The position numbers were made by a program, and so were the translations under genes. The notes below the pieces were generated by a model, which ran no database searches, was not told the DNA's origin, and saw nothing but the letters and a program-made list of their open reading frames with translations. Below, one piece after another: positions 1 through 12,439 of a stretch of 64,000 bases of DNA. Source of the DNA: Apoderus coryli. Its lineage: Eukaryota; Arthropoda; Insecta; Coleoptera; Attelabidae. The stretch is from the NCBI GenBank assembly GCA_911728435.2, contig OU452199.1:44223004-44287003 (forward strand). Direction: 5' to 3'. How positions within the stretch are numbered: position 1 is the stretch's first letter; each line of letters opens with the position of its first letter.

Positions 1-890
1 TCGGGTGTGTTTGAGAATCTCAACATTTTGTCTAAGGATGTCCTGGAATCAGCCGAAATCTGTTTCTTAACAAATAATTTACAATTAAATTGCAACAAAA
101 CTAAACAAATTTGTATTTCTAGTAACCCTAAATTTGCTAGTAATGACTCTTGCAAAATACTAGGCATTGTTGTTGATGCCGGTTTGAATTGGGCCGAACA
201 CGTGAGTAGTAAGCTGCCTGATATTTTATTTGTAATTAGGTAACTCAGAATGGCGCTTTCCTTTGAGGTTCTTAAGTCTGTCTATTATGGCTTGTTTCAT
301 TCGCGTATTGTATTCTTTGGGGCAACTCACCCAACGCGTTACAGGTTTTTAGGCTACAGAAAAAAGCTATTAGACTGTTGGCTGGTGCGGGGCCTATTGA
401 TCACTCTCGTCTATTCTTTCTTGGGTACAGGATAATGCCTTTGCCTTGTGTTTATGTGTATCACCAGCTCATGGAAATTCATGAGCATAAGGATAAGTTC
501 CCTAGGCACGGACAGGTTCATGACCACAATACTCGTTCAGTTGGGATGACCATTGCGCCACGTTTTAGACTTAACAAAAGTCAAAATAACTCGCTAAATA
601 TAAAACTATACAACAAGCTTCCTGCTAGCTTCAAAATTTTAAACCAGAATAAATTTAAAAGAAAAATAAAGGAACTACTCTTAAGTAACTGTTTTTATTC
701 ATGTCACACTCATTTTGAAAATGATGGTCTATACGTCTTGTTGGATTTGAGATAAAATATTTTGAAATTTGTTTGTAAAATGTAACCGTGTAAAGTTGAA
801 TTGTAAATTTTCTATTTGTACGTGCTGTAAATTGTAATTATCAAATTTTTGTAATTGCTACTATGGTAAATAAAGATCTATATATCTAAG
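1..890 (+). pseudogene. LINE (Jockey-like) reverse transcriptase, 3' remnant
   Basis: This is the 3' half of a non-LTR retrotransposon ORF2 that runs in from the left edge. Three frames carry it in order: 7-243 (region after the RT palm, with an N-K-T motif and ILGIVVDAGLNW, the usual 'FLGxxxDxxLxW' block), 250-435, and 378-755 (C-terminal block with HDHNTR, YNKLP and FYS). The order matches the C-terminus of Jockey/CR1-type ORF2 proteins. At least two frameshifts separate the pieces, so it is dead. The tail at about 865-890 (TGGTAAATAAAGATC) looks like the element's 3' end. It resembles the elements at 2395-3491, 48480-49345 and 58319-60209. Catalytic RT motifs lie outside the window. Confidence 0.8.
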
Positions 891-1959
891 ATTAATGAAC
901 TTTTATTGTCAGAATTGGAAGTTATGGATGTGGTCATTTATGTGAATTGAAATACTTACTGATGAAATAGAGCCACAAATGTGTGAAAGGGTCATTGAAA
1001 TTTTCATTAGTATGGTCATGCAAAGGACGCCATCTGTCTGATATTGTTTTTCATTATTAATAGCAAACCTTTCTCTTTCGCGTGAAATAAAAATCAAATG
1101 ATGCTTTACAAAAAATACGAGTTTTTGTTAAAGATCAAAATGAAACCTCTGAAGCTTATTTTTGACTCGTTTTGATATCTCTATTCGAATAAAAATTATG
1201 AATTATTGAAGAAACTTTTAATTTATTTAATTTTCACAATAATCATGCTGACATTTTGAACATAATCACATCAGATTAGTTTACCAAAAACGCCTAACCA
1301 GCCATCAATAATTGTACTTTATGAACACATTTTCCAGGCAAAAAGGCAAGAATTGGACAAAAAATCTCAGGAATATTAAAACTCATATTTCCAATTATAT
1401 TGATGTATCTCGTTTCGCCTTGCCTGAGGTAAATTTGGAGGGTTATCAATTTTAGAAACCGAAACTGTATATGACTACCAAATTCAGCTTCGGAATAATA
1501 TTTGAAATTCTTCAACACGCAGAGTATAATCAAACCGGTGCGGCGGCAGCAGCAGAAGTATAGAGAAAAGTGCCTGGCATCCAATTTAATATTTTAATAA
1601 AATTTCGAGAATCTCTGAATAATATTAATAAAAAATTGAATAGAAAGATGAATCCACCGTATATAATAACGACACTCGTACACATATGACTTTTCTGTGC
1701 GGGATTTAAAATGCGCCTGAACTTCACTAGATATTCCTTATTTATGACTTCTTTCAAAGCAGAAACAGAATACTTAAGAATTCTGCTATAATGTTTCGTG
1801 GAATTCAATACAATTTTATGGGGAAACTGTAGGCTTTTGCAATAGCGAATTCTCGACGCGTTTTTGAATTCTAATTCTGAGGTGACGTTTATGGTTTGTT
1901 TATAGTAATATCTTAAAAAACCAGCTATCATTTGAAGATAAACTTTTATTCAATAAACT
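891..1959. other. No gene recognised
   Basis: AT-rich sequence. Minus-strand open frames at 1294-1584 and 1530-1931 overlap each other, show no motif I recognise and have no splice or start context, so they are not called as genes. Confidence 0.4.
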
Positions 1960-2360
1960 ACGCCATCATCATCATCGATCTGCTCCCAGTTGCTCTTCAT
2001 ATCTAAGCCACACTTCTTCATGTCGATCTTAAGAACATCCTTGTATCTCTTTTGCTGCCCTTTCTGATTTCGTGAGCCGCCCTTAAGCTTACGTGGCCAG
2101 TCCATTGCAGCTGGTGCCTGACGACAATCATGGCCTCAAGCTAGTTGTTTCAGATTCCTCTAGAACAAAGATGTTTGTTCGTCGGTCCTGCCGTTTAATT
2201 CCAAGAATACAATAAGACATCGTTGATGGTACTTTTCTAAATGCTTCCGATAAGTGGTGCAAGACTCACAGATATACAATAGTTCGAACGTCGATGTTAT
2301 GATTATCCAGGACTCTTGTCCTCAGAAGGCCAAACGATGCGCTTGTCCATCTAATCTTGT
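1960..2360 (-). pseudogene. LINE C-terminal remnant (endonuclease-RT type)
   Basis: Read on the minus strand, 1965-2075 gives a basic stretch with RYKDVLKIDMKKCGLDM, close to the C-terminal 'RFKDxxKRDMKxxxI' block of a family of insect endonuclease-reverse transcriptases. The sequence up to about 2350 looks like more of the same element in other frames. No catalytic motif is left. The identification rests on this one block. Confidence 0.4.
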
Positions 2361-2394
2361 TGGGTAAACTGGAGCGATACGTTATGAGTGGAAT

Positions 2395-3491
2395 TCGATT
2401 CGTTTGCTGAGTTCCTATCTCACTGATAGGAATGTTGTAACGATGTTTGAGTCAAAGTCTTCTCAGCCCTTGTTGAGCTCTTGTGGAGTCCCACAGGGCT
2501 CGGTGCTCGGACCTCTATTGTTTTTGATTTTCATTAATGATTTACCGCTACATCTGCCATGCTCTGACCTGACACTGTTTGCAGACGATTCAACTATTGT
2601 CGATGTTGAACTGTCGAGTGATGTTCTGGCCTCAAGTATGATTAATTCACAGTCGAGGGCTGCGGACTGGTTTGCAGCTAACGAACTCTGTATGAATGCC
2701 AATAAAACAGCTACTAAAATATTTACATTACGTGAGACGGATGTTGCTCTTTCTGATGGTCTGGTAAAGTTTTTGGGTGTCACTTTGGACCAAAAGCTAA
2801 CTTGGGCGGGTCATGTCGAGGTTACCATTGCCAAGTTGTCTAAGGTTGTGTTCATGTTGCGAAGCTTGAAGTGTGAAGTATCTTTTAATGTTTTGAAATC
2901 AGCATATTGTGGCCTTTTTCACAGTATGGCTTCATATGCTTTGTCAATTTGGGGACACTCTTGTCATGCTAGTCGGGTATTCGCAATGCAAAGACGAGTG
3001 GTTCGAATAATGACAGATTTAAAGTTTAGAGAGGATGTCAGACCTAAATTTAAAGAATGTAAAATAATTACACTCCCGTGTCTTTATATCTACAATTCAA
3101 TTATGTATGTGAAAAATAATTACAATCTGTACATAAGGCATGATGAAGTTCACAACCACAATACCAGAAACAAAAATGACATTCTTCCTGAATATATGAG
3201 GTTGGGTAGAAGCAGAAATTCTGTAAATTATTATGGTCCCACATGCTATAATCATTTGCCAGATAGTTTGAAAACACTGAGCCTTGCAATGTTCAAAAAT
3301 AGATTAAAAAACTACTTAATTGACCAGGCTTTTTACTCCATTGATGAATTCGATCTCACTGACTTTCTGTTTTGATTAAGTTATATACATTTCTATGTTT
3401 TTATGTTGTGTTATGTAATATTTTAATATTTAATATGACTTGTGTAAACCTTTTTTGGTAATGACATGTAATGACAATAAATAAATAAATA
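2395..3491 (+). mobile_element. 5'-truncated Jockey-like LINE with open ORF2 3' half
   Basis: An open frame of 323 codons (2404-3375) encodes the RT palm and C-terminus of a non-LTR retrotransposon. It has GVPQGSVLGPLLFLIFINDL (around residues 28-47), the catalytic box FADD (about residue 60), the thumb block with FLGVTLDQKLTW, then the C-terminal HNHNTR and FYSIDEF blocks. The first Met is internal: the true protein would start far upstream, and the RT fingers are absent, so this is a typical 5'-truncated insertion with its junction near 2395. The 3' UTR ends in a short (AATA)n tail at 3478-3491. The open frame suggests a fairly young copy, but it cannot move by itself. Confidence 0.85.
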
Positions 3492-4440
3492 ATATGATGC
3501 TGAATTTTATTATGGATATTTGCGTTTGCCGCGAGAATGTTGCCGAGGTCAGACAAACTCTCGATGTTATGTGCTTTGTCAACTTCTTGCAGGGAAGGTG
3601 ACAATAAAGTCATTGACGTCTTTTCCAGCATGAAAACTGAGATAATGGACTGCATGTACAATAAATAGCAGATAAGATTTTTGTGCCTACCCGCTTTCAA
3701 AACTCACAAACCGCCACTGGGTTTGTGATCGTTTATTGCATTGTTTTTTAAAAATAAAATTTCGCCAGTTCGTCCACTTAAACACCGATAAGAACAACTT
3801 GTTTGTTCATTCCTAATGGGTGAACGTTTGTTTTTCGCAAAAGTTAACTTAATAAATGAATGCTGTAAAGAAACTGAACGTTTTGCACTTGAAGCAAATC
3901 CAATTTAACGATAAATAGAACGCAAGCAACTAAAGAACGAATAGACAAAAAAACTGTTTTCAAACATCTGTAAGACAAAAATTGAGAAATAAAAAAAAAC
4001 GTCATAGATAGTGTTAGGTCCAATATATATAGTTATATTATGTATAGGAGCACATTGAATAAATGAAAATCCTGTGCTTTATAAATCCTCATTTAGAGAC
4101 GACTCTATCCTTAATGAATGAAAGTAGTAGCAGCGTTTGTATATATTTAGCTTCCAGTTGAATTAAATTACGCAGGAAATTGGAGTAGAATAAAAGTGAA
4201 GCAGAAGGTGATTTCAAAGAAATAATTGTGAGTGTTGTTACAAAGTGTATCAGACAGCAAAGTATGCGGTTTTATTTTGGTAAAATTGTGTTTTTAAGTC
4301 GGGAAAGCCCTGGACAAAAAGGAAATATAGATCTCTCTATGATTATCGCATGACTTACAGATAAATACAGTTTAATCTGAGGGGCTTTTGTTTGATAATT
4401 TTTACTAAATATAGTAACCAATCAAATTACTTAATTTCAA
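3492..4440. other. Intergenic, nothing recognised
   Basis: AT-rich sequence with no convincing open frame, repeat structure or transposon end that I can see. Confidence 0.4.
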
Positions 4441-5469
4441 GTCGCGTTTTGTGCGACCAGAGAATACGAACTGAATGCTGAAACGAGGTTGCATAATTTG
4501 GCTAATATATTGAAAGATTATGCGGTAAAGATGAGAAAAGCTGACGGAACTGAATATAAAGAAACAACTGTAAAAACAATTTGGAATACTACGAGTAGGC
4601 TACTCCAGGAAAAATACTTCAATGACTTCAAAATTGTAATCGACCCGTTTACCAGTGTGATATTCAAAAATTCGCGAAATGCAAGAAATGCAAAACGTAA
4701 AAGATTACAGCAGGATCCAAACAAACAAAAATACAGTTCATCAAATTTGAGTTCAAGTGATGTGGCTAGAATCATTGGATTATGGATGAATGTACACCAG
4801 AAGGTTTACAATTTTTTTTCCATATTGTAGCTGTTGAGTTAGCTTGGCGAGGTGGTGAACCAGCTGATTGCCATATAAATTATTTCACGATTGAGAAAAA
4901 TAATGATGGAACGCCAACCAACAGAATTGAATACAATCCAATATTCAGTAAAACATGCCAAGGAGGATCGAAAAGTTGTACAAATAGTAAGTGGCTTGTT
5001 CCAAATATTGCAAATGAAAGTGCATGCCTTGTTTGTTAATTCCATAAATTATTGTCCAAAAGGGGGAAAAATATTACTTCCAGTCGCCTATTCTTGAGAC
5101 CAAATCGTTTCTGGAAATCCGAAAGTTACACATGATTTGACAATATACCGGTAGGCAAGAACACAATTAATATGTGGACCAAATCATCCGTGTAAAAAGA
5201 TATCCCATCATTCGAACAGATCAACTGCAGTTAGCCATTTGGCAAATAAAGGAATTCCTGAACAGCAATTAATAAAAATAACAGGACATAGCAGCTCTAA
5301 TTCAATTAAACCGTACTTGAATATTAACCAAGAACGCCATGGTGAAATAATCAACACCATGCGAGGAATTTCTTCAACAGTGGAAATTAACAATCCGTCA
5401 ACTTCAGCAAACTCTTCTTCCAATTTAACATTTACCAATTGTACTTTTCACAACTGTAGTTTTAAATAA
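4441..5469 (+). pseudogene. Crypton-like tyrosine recombinase, frameshifted
   Basis: Frames at 4489-4830, 4782-5039 and 5239-5469 line up as one broken protein. The first part (LHNLANILKDYAVKMRKADG...) resembles the N-terminal SAM-like arm of tyrosine recombinases related to DUF3504. The middle has a 'GLQFFFHIVAVELAWRGGE' block. The last part has KGIPEQQLIKITGHSSSNS followed by SIKPYL, which fits the C-terminal H...Y box of tyrosine recombinases of Crypton type. Serine-rich sequence and a Cys/Asn motif (TNCTFHNCSF) end the protein. The stretch between 5040 and 5240 that should hold the first catalytic Arg and the HxxR box is scrambled. The family is inferred from these blocks; a domesticated Crypton-derived gene is the alternative, but the frameshifts argue against a working one. 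Confidence 0.55.
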
Positions 5470-7100
5470 AAATGAATAATATTTGTTTGATTAAAACTAA
5501 TACATTTTGTATTGAAAATTATTAAACGTCAGATTGACAATCAAATTTTTGATATCTACTAAGTAAAAAATTATCTTATCGAATACTCTTCGGGCCTTGA
5601 TAAATACTCAAAATTTTGTCATAGAGAATCCTTCAAGCGAGGTGCTCAAGGATAATAAAACATACGTGAAACGTTATAGGAAATATTCTGCATTAAGGCC
5701 AAACAATTTCTTCTCGTTGAAAGACTAAAACGGAAAAGGCTGCAAACATTTAAATTAACCAAATCTTAGAGATTATACAGGACATTGTCTGGTGCAGATT
5801 TGACTAGTTTAAAAAGGCATGAGAGATGGTTGTCGGCGACTATTGCTGAAGGATACATTGAAAAATCTCTTAATAATAAAATTGGAGTTGGGCGATCAAT
5901 TCGGAGAAGTAGCCTGCTGTTCGACAGATTTGGCACTACTGACATTTAAAGACAAAGTTCTATGCAGCACTTTCTGAATCATTAGCAGATTTGGGACACA
6001 ACAGTACCGTCTTGGAATTGGACACAAAACAAATAGTAAAACGAAAAAACAAACACCACAAGATAGAATTGGAAATTAAAACGGAGCCACTACTAGCCGA
6101 TTGTTCTAAAACAAAAACAGGAGACGGTTGCTCCTCTAGACGACACTGACATTGACCTTCTTTCCGACGTTTCAGAGGAGGTCAAATGAAATTACAGTAG
6201 TAGCACCCAGCGTCTCCGTACTGTCTAATAAAATAGAACCACTTCCACTCCTACGGTTCGCCAAATGCTACTCCCGTCAATCACCCTTCCATAGAACGTG
6301 ACCATTCAAGCGAGCCCTTAAGGATCCAACAGCACCTGCCGTTCAGAAGCCGTATACTAGGGAGAATGAACAAATACACCACAAAGAAGATATTACAAAC
6401 AATCAACCCAAAATTACATGAAACAAACAAAAACACCTAATAGGCAAATTTCGTTTGCACGAGTGAGCTTTTCATAAAATTTGACCATGGAGGACCTTGG
6501 TTAATTTGTTTCTATCTTCGACAAGAACTTGGACCACCCTGTACATGTTATCCAGCAAATTCATCATTAGTTCAGTTAATGTGCATTTTTTGAATGACAT
6601 AGAAGGTTCGGGTCCCTTATATCATTTCTTTTGGAATAATTCTTTATAAAATCATACCGTGCTTTTGAAATCCCTTGTAAACGCTCGAGAGATACCGCTT
6701 TACATGAATTCTATGTTCTAAATGCAGGTTTAAGGGTATTTTATATAAGTTATTCCCAATCATGTCTTCCCTAAACTTGAATTGCAGAATAATCGTTTTA
6801 TCAGTTATAGTTTTCACATTTGAATGAACAAGTATGTGACGAAAAGTTCTTAACTAATGGTTTCTAGCTGATACGTGACTTTAAGTGTATTGCAACTGTA
6901 ATAAGTGCTCAATTAAAAGATTTTGAGCTTTGAATGTGGAGCTTGTGGTATCGGTTCCTTTAAAATATTAGAGAATATTATAGAACTCCTAATGGAGATT
7001 AACATTCACATAATGGTGAAGTAATTTTGTTATTATATGAAACTAAATAACATGGGCAGTTGATTGTCAGTCTGTGGAATGAAAAACAGGGTGCCACATT
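5470..7100. other. No gene recognised
   Basis: AT-rich sequence without a convincing ORF. A short open stretch near 5780-5930 was examined and gave no recognisable family. A CCACCCTGTACA at about 6534-6545 resembles the terminal motif of the CAGGGTG-ended repeats found elsewhere in the window. Confidence 0.35.
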
Positions 7101-7109
7101 CAAATTCAC

Positions 7110-8225
7110 AGTAATAATAATAATAATTGCTTTATTGCTCAACAAAAAATCTATTTACAGAGCAATCTTACAGAATTACTTAATATTAATAATAACAATA
7201 CAAATAAACCGAAACAGAAAGAACGAAACATCATACATTCAACTTAAATGTTCATTCAAAACACCCAAAACAGTATTTAAGTGATCAAAAAAAATATCAC
7301 TCTCATCGCTTATTAAGTTATATGTCCGACACATTGTGTAGACAGGCGACTTCATCAACAAATTGGTCCTAGATCGGTCGTTATAAAATAAATTAGAAGA
7401 TCTCGAATTTTGCCTTGGTACCAAAAAATCCAACTTTTGCAAGAGTTCAGCGCAATCAATCTTACTATGCAATATATTAAAAAGGAATTTTACTGCATGC
7501 ATTTTTCGTCTTAATTCTAAACTTTGTATTTGACATCTTGTTAACAAGATGTCATACTCTATTCCTCTTTCTGGATATGATCCATCAGTTTTGAAACATA
7601 AGTATTTTAAGAACTTACGCTGAACTCTCTCAACAGAAACATTGTAACAGTTATAATATGGAAACCATATTAAAGAGCAGTATTCCAGCTTTGACATAAG
7701 AAAAGTATAAGGTTCTTATCTCATATTCTCAAAAGATCTGGAATTTCTCACAATGTAGCCATAAGACCTAGATGCACTCAGAATTATGTTATTTATATGT
7801 ATATCGAATGAAAGAAGCTTATCAAAGGTCACACCAAGATCCTTAACGTACTCAGGACGATTTAAAATCGTCTCACCAATCGTATACTCGAAATGAATGG
7901 CTAATTTTTTTCTGGTTTATGACATAACTTTACACTTGGAAGAGTTCAGTTCAAGTTCAGTTTGTTTTCCTCACACCCGCATTGAACCAAATCCATATCA
8001 CGCTGCAAACGATTACAATCGTCAAGATTATTAACGGAATTAAATATTTTCATATCGTCCGCAAAGAGCATTCTCTGACAATTTAGGAGTCCGGCTAAGT
8101 CATTTATAAAAATTAAAAACAATAATGGGCCCAGATTCGACCCTTGCGGAGCACCAGATGACATATGGTATCTTGACGATTTATATCCATTATGGAGAAC
8201 ATATTGGGATCTATTAGTGATATAG
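7110..8225 (-). pseudogene. LINE reverse transcriptase remnant with (TTA)n tail
   Basis: Minus-strand frames 8164-7946 and 7697-7239 belong to one element. The first holds SSGAPQGSNLGPLLFLIFIN and the catalytic FADD box. The second is the C-terminal domain, with LEYCSLIWFPYY, QRKFLKYL, a YPERG block and RSRTNLLMKSPVY. The 250 bp between them is frameshifted. The 3' end carries a short (ATT)n microsatellite tail (plus-strand 7112-7129). The same tail and protein blocks occur at 56744-58287, so both are copies of one family, here called the O family. Confidence 0.8.
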
Positions 8226-9700
8226 GATTAGCGAAACAGATCCAGCTCCAAGCCCAAACACAGTAAGCTTGTTCAACAGAACAGTAAGAAACCTTGAGGC
8301 GAAGATAGGAATCTTGATTCTAACAAAAGTGCTAAGCATGACTTATTGGTATCTTCGTCAATAATTACATTCCGGGCTAAAGACAACTGTGCCTTATGTT
8401 CGGAACAACCCTCGTATTATTAGTTGAACCTAAAGGTACCTTAACCCTATTAAAAATTAAACAAAACTTCTATACAGGTTTTTCCTTTTAACAAAACTTG
8501 CTCAGAGGGTATAAAGTTAAAACTAAAACACTAAAAGTTACAAAAACATTCTCAAAGTTTGCAATTAAAAGGAATAAGAAGTTGTTTGGGTTTTTCTTGC
8601 TTCTTTCTATACAGATACACCATAAATAAGAAGTCGTGTAGCTAGTATTAGTTTGAAGTACATAGTTAACTTTACCGAAGTTGCTATAGGGATACTTAGA
8701 GTAAACGTAAGTAATTTTATTCGATAAGTAACGAAGTTTTTAGGATCAAACATAATTTTGTTAGCCGAGGTGAAAAGGCGTAATATTAGATCACTGGGGA
8801 ATCAGTGAAGAATCACATTGCTTTTAGATACAGGGTGATCAATTACAATTAATTAAAGTTGTAGTTTAGATTAGGACATACCAAATGTGTTTTTTTTTGC
8901 AAAAATTTCTATGGAATGCAAGTCACCATTTCCATTTCACATAAACTGTCAGGTTTTTGGTTGGGTTTACAGCCTGTGACTGCTCCGGAGAAACGAGAAC
9001 GGAGTTAGAGGTCAGGAAGATAATAAGGAATCAACTCTGTTGGAAAAGGAAAAAACATGAGTTAGTTGAGCTGAAGGGGAAAAACGACCACATCTAAAGA
9101 AGAACATTAGTAGCTGTTCAACTTTTCGCAGTTCCTGGTAATATAACTTTGCAGTCTTCACTTTCTTATAACTGAATAGATAAATCAAAGAGAGTGAAAT
9201 TTCCTAAAAACGCCATTATTCTTCTTCTTACTTTCTTACTTCTATTACTTAGAACAAAAACTCGTCTCTTCCATTCTACTATTACGGAGTATCTCTGACA
9301 TACACATACACCAACGAAGTGGTAGTTTTTCGATTTTCCATTCGGCCAGATTAACTCGCGACTTGTTACCTGTCAGACACAATTCCAGCTGCATATATCA
9401 CAGGAAACGAATGGAATATCTTACCATTTACCTACTGTTTCTCTACTTATCTGGCTACGGGGCTAGAATGAAAGATAGTTGCCTACAAAACAAGAAACGA
9501 TTCGCCTACCATGTCCGCCTTAAATTGAATTTTCTTTTAATATTGCTTTACCTGTCAAATTTGACAGGTTTTTTTAAGAATGCTATAAGGTGCCCATAAA
9601 TATTAAAATTTTGAAAAATTTTATTTGAAAACGTTGTTTGATTTTGCACTTTCTATCGAGTTTTAAAATTTAGTCAATCTAAAATAATTTTTCTTTTTAT
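8226..9700. other. Intergenic, nothing recognised
   Basis: AT-rich, no convincing gene. It holds an ACAGGGTGATC at about 8830 and a perfect 20-bp palindrome at 9550-9569. The open frame at 9363-9599 shows no known motif and is probably chance. Confidence 0.35.
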
Positions 9701-9939
9701 AAAATTTTCGCCAGACCCTGTATTTGCGTCAAAATGTGATTTTCATAGTCCAAAGTCTGATGCAACGTAGTTGATGTAATTTAAGACAATTTTCTTTTTC
9801 CGCATTGTAAAAAACCATATGACAAATGGTTCGAAAGTGTATTAAATATAAAGTCAGATATTTTGAAAACAATAATGCAACTTAAAACGAAAATTAACGT
9901 GCTTTGATTATTAGGCTCAAAATATAAATAGTACCCCTA

Positions 9940-10710
9940 TAATCCATGGATTTGGAACATTTTACCTTCCAGGAAATGAGGTCTTTCTGTGCTTTTGTGG
10001 TATTTAATGAAATCGTAATGACAAATTCTAGTTTTCGACCTTGAAAGCCCTCCAATTATACTAAACCCGCTAAATTTTCACCCTTATTCCACTTTTTGTC
10101 AATTTTGACCACCAAGGACAAATGTTACAGCAAAATTTGTTATATACAATTTTAAAGTAAACAAAATTAGCAACAATTTAGTTTTTGCAGGTGCAATAGT
10201 TTCGGAGATACAGCAATTTAAAGATTTGCAAAATTCCCAAAAGTTTTTTGTGTTAGAAGTATTTCGTCTAAAACAAACAAATCAGTGTTATTTTGTTGTA
10301 AATTATTTGGTCCTTAATATTATAGAAGATAAATTTGCCAAGAATGATTCCTTAGTAGTCAATATTGATAAACACTGAAAAAGCTGTAAAAATTTCGATA
10401 ATTTTGCAAAACTCTAAATTGCTGTATCTTAGAAACTGTTTGACCTACACAGACCAAATTAATGTCATTTTTTTGAAAATTTGATTGTCAACAAATTATT
10501 TATAACAATTTTTGCCTTAACAATATTGTTTGGTGGTCAAAATTGACAAAATGTGAAAAAAGTGAGAAAATTTAGCACTTTTAGTATAATATAACAATGA
10601 TCCTGAGGGCTTTTGAGGTCGAAAACTCGGATTTGTTGTTACAACTGTATCAGAAACCACATATCAAAAAAAAAATCAGAACTATCTACCTCATTTCATG
10701 CAAGGCAACA
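9940..10710. repeat. Foldback (inverted-repeat) element, about 0.8 kb
   Basis: The left half (about 9960-10265) is repeated in reverse complement by the right half (about 10380-10700). Matching blocks include TTTTCGACCT...AAAGCCCTC, TTGTCAATTTTGACCACCAA and GATACAGCAATTTA. The arms are diverged by substitutions and small indels, and the centre is about 10266-10380. There is no coding capacity. This fits a non-autonomous foldback DNA element. I could not define exact ends or a target duplication. Confidence 0.65.
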
Positions 10711-11109
10711 CCCTTTTTTAGTACGATTTCCATGAACGTAATGCTTCAAATAAAAATTTCAACTATTGTCATATCGTGGACGTTATCTTTCACTGTATAA
10801 TTGTGGTATTTTCATACTTTTGTATTAATGCTTCATTTCATCATTTTAAATATTCACTAACAATGAGTAACAATGATTTGGGTAAACAGTGGAAACAAAT
10901 CTGTACACATTAACGTAGTCGGTGCAGTAAATTTTTAATAATAAACTTGGACATTGTAGTCATTAGCTTTTAAATTAAAACTCTATTAGGTACAAAAAAT
11001 GAAAATTAAACATGAACATTTATTATAAAAGCATGCCGCTACAGTGTGTGTGTAAATTGCCTTACCCATTTTAAGTTTGAGTTGAAAGAAACTTTGTTAA
11101 TTTTTGTGT

Positions 11110-11196
11110 TAGACGGAAAACTGTTTTTTATTATTATTTTTGCTCAAGGAATCTGTGGTTCACGGATTGACCTCCTTTTTCCGGACACCCTGTATA
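11110..11196. repeat. Half copy of the 713-bp palindromic element family
   Basis: The stretch from TTTTTGCTCAAGGAATCTGTGG to GGACACCCTGTA at 11186-11194, followed by TA, matches the right arm of the palindromic element at 41703-42415. Only one arm is present here. Confidence 0.65.
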
Positions 11197-11237
11197 TTTA
11201 AAAATCGGTTGTGTCGTCCCAACACTTTCCCGACAAG

Positions 11238-11660
11238 TTATAATATAATCTGAAATACATGACCTGCGTAACGAAACAGAATTTTAATAATCATTATTGT
11301 TATAATTCTATTATTTTCAAGTCCTAGTACGACCTTTTCTAGCAATTTTTCAAAAATAGTCGTGTTAGTATGTTTTTGGGTCAGGACTATGTGTTGAGTT
11401 TTATCGGCGTTGATCTTTATTTTCCATATGCGGAAAAATTCTTCCAGCCTCGGCATGTACGTCCGCAAACGCCGGTTAGCAGTGTTCGCTGCAAACGACA
11501 CTGACCGGAGCGAAGTATCATCCGCATAAACCTGAAAATTTGTCTGTGTCTGGGTGCTAGAACAAGTCCTTGCGGAACACCTGCGTTTATGTATCGCGTT
11601 CTTAAAAATGCACTACCCACTCTTACTTGGAACATAAAATGGAATGGAAACTCCATCATT
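11238..11660 (-). pseudogene. LINE RT remnant
   Basis: On the minus strand, 11659-11560 encodes FLRTRYINAGVPQGLVLAP, a decayed form of the conserved G-V-P-Q-G-S-V-L-G-P box before the RT catalytic site. The frame then shifts, and 11501-11350 encodes the following helix plus KINADKTQHIVL, the N-x-x-K-T-x motif just after the catalytic box. Both are Jockey-clade features. The copy is short and frameshifted. Confidence 0.65.
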
Positions 11661-12028
11661 ACGAAACCTCAGAAGCTTAGCACAAAACGACGTTGAATAC
11701 GTTCAATATCTGTAGGATTCCACACAACAGATGCATACTCCAGGTAAGATGCATTGAATAAAGTACCAAAGTTCGATTTTATTGATACATTTCCAGAGAT
11801 AAAGAGACGTAACTTTAGACGCACACTGTATATCTATAACTTAATATATATTTTGCATTTTTTTGCATACAAATTCCGGTATAATTCAAAAACATTTTTC
11901 TGTATCGGTAATGGATATTTTTGTTTATTTATTTTTTAATTTACGAGATTTTATAGTAATGTTGATGATGCTATGTTAAAAGCTGATGTTTAACAATATT
12001 TTAAATAGGAAAGCAAGTGGATAGTATA

Positions 12029-12310
12029 TACAGGGTGTCCGTTAAGTAACAATCATAATCAACATGGTACATTTGTAAAAGAAAAGGTAGCCGAGACACG
12101 TCAGTTTTATTTAGCATTTTTTTAGAAAACTTTCGGATGTGTCACTTTGTGATTAATGAAACAACGAAAATACCTAATTAAATTTGTTTTTGGGAGGACT
12201 ATTTAGAGCAGTTGCTCAAAGTGGGCACCGTTAACGGTTTAGCAATGGGCTAACCTTTTCACAAATGAGCGTTGCACCTTTTTGAATGATCTGCGAAGTG
12301 ATCAATTGCA
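12029..12310 (-). pseudogene. IS630/mariner-superfamily transposase C-terminus with TIR
   Basis: A terminal motif TACAGGGTG sits at 12029-12037, preceded by TA. On the minus strand about 12290-12190 encodes FVKRLAHC and NGAHFEQLL around an in-frame stop. This is the C-terminal signature of a common insect mariner-like transposase family, ending just before the terminal inverted repeat. It ties the CAGGGTG termini in this window to IS630-superfamily elements, which use TA targets. Confidence 0.55.
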
Positions 12311-12439
12311 ATCGCCGAAACGTTGCGTTTAGGAATTACAATGATGAAAACGGAAATAAAAAAAATCAGTAAAAAAAAGGCTATCTACATGCCAAACGAA
12401 ATGGTGCAACAGTATCAATAAAGATAGTTTCTAAGGTCT

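Noticed and set aside
1294..1931. Two overlapping minus-strand frames (96 and 133 codons)
   Set aside because: They use different frames of the same DNA, show no family motif and no splice signals; probably chance frames in AT-rich DNA.
2463..2783. 106-codon minus-strand frame
   Set aside because: It is the reverse of the conserved RT region of the plus-strand LINE.
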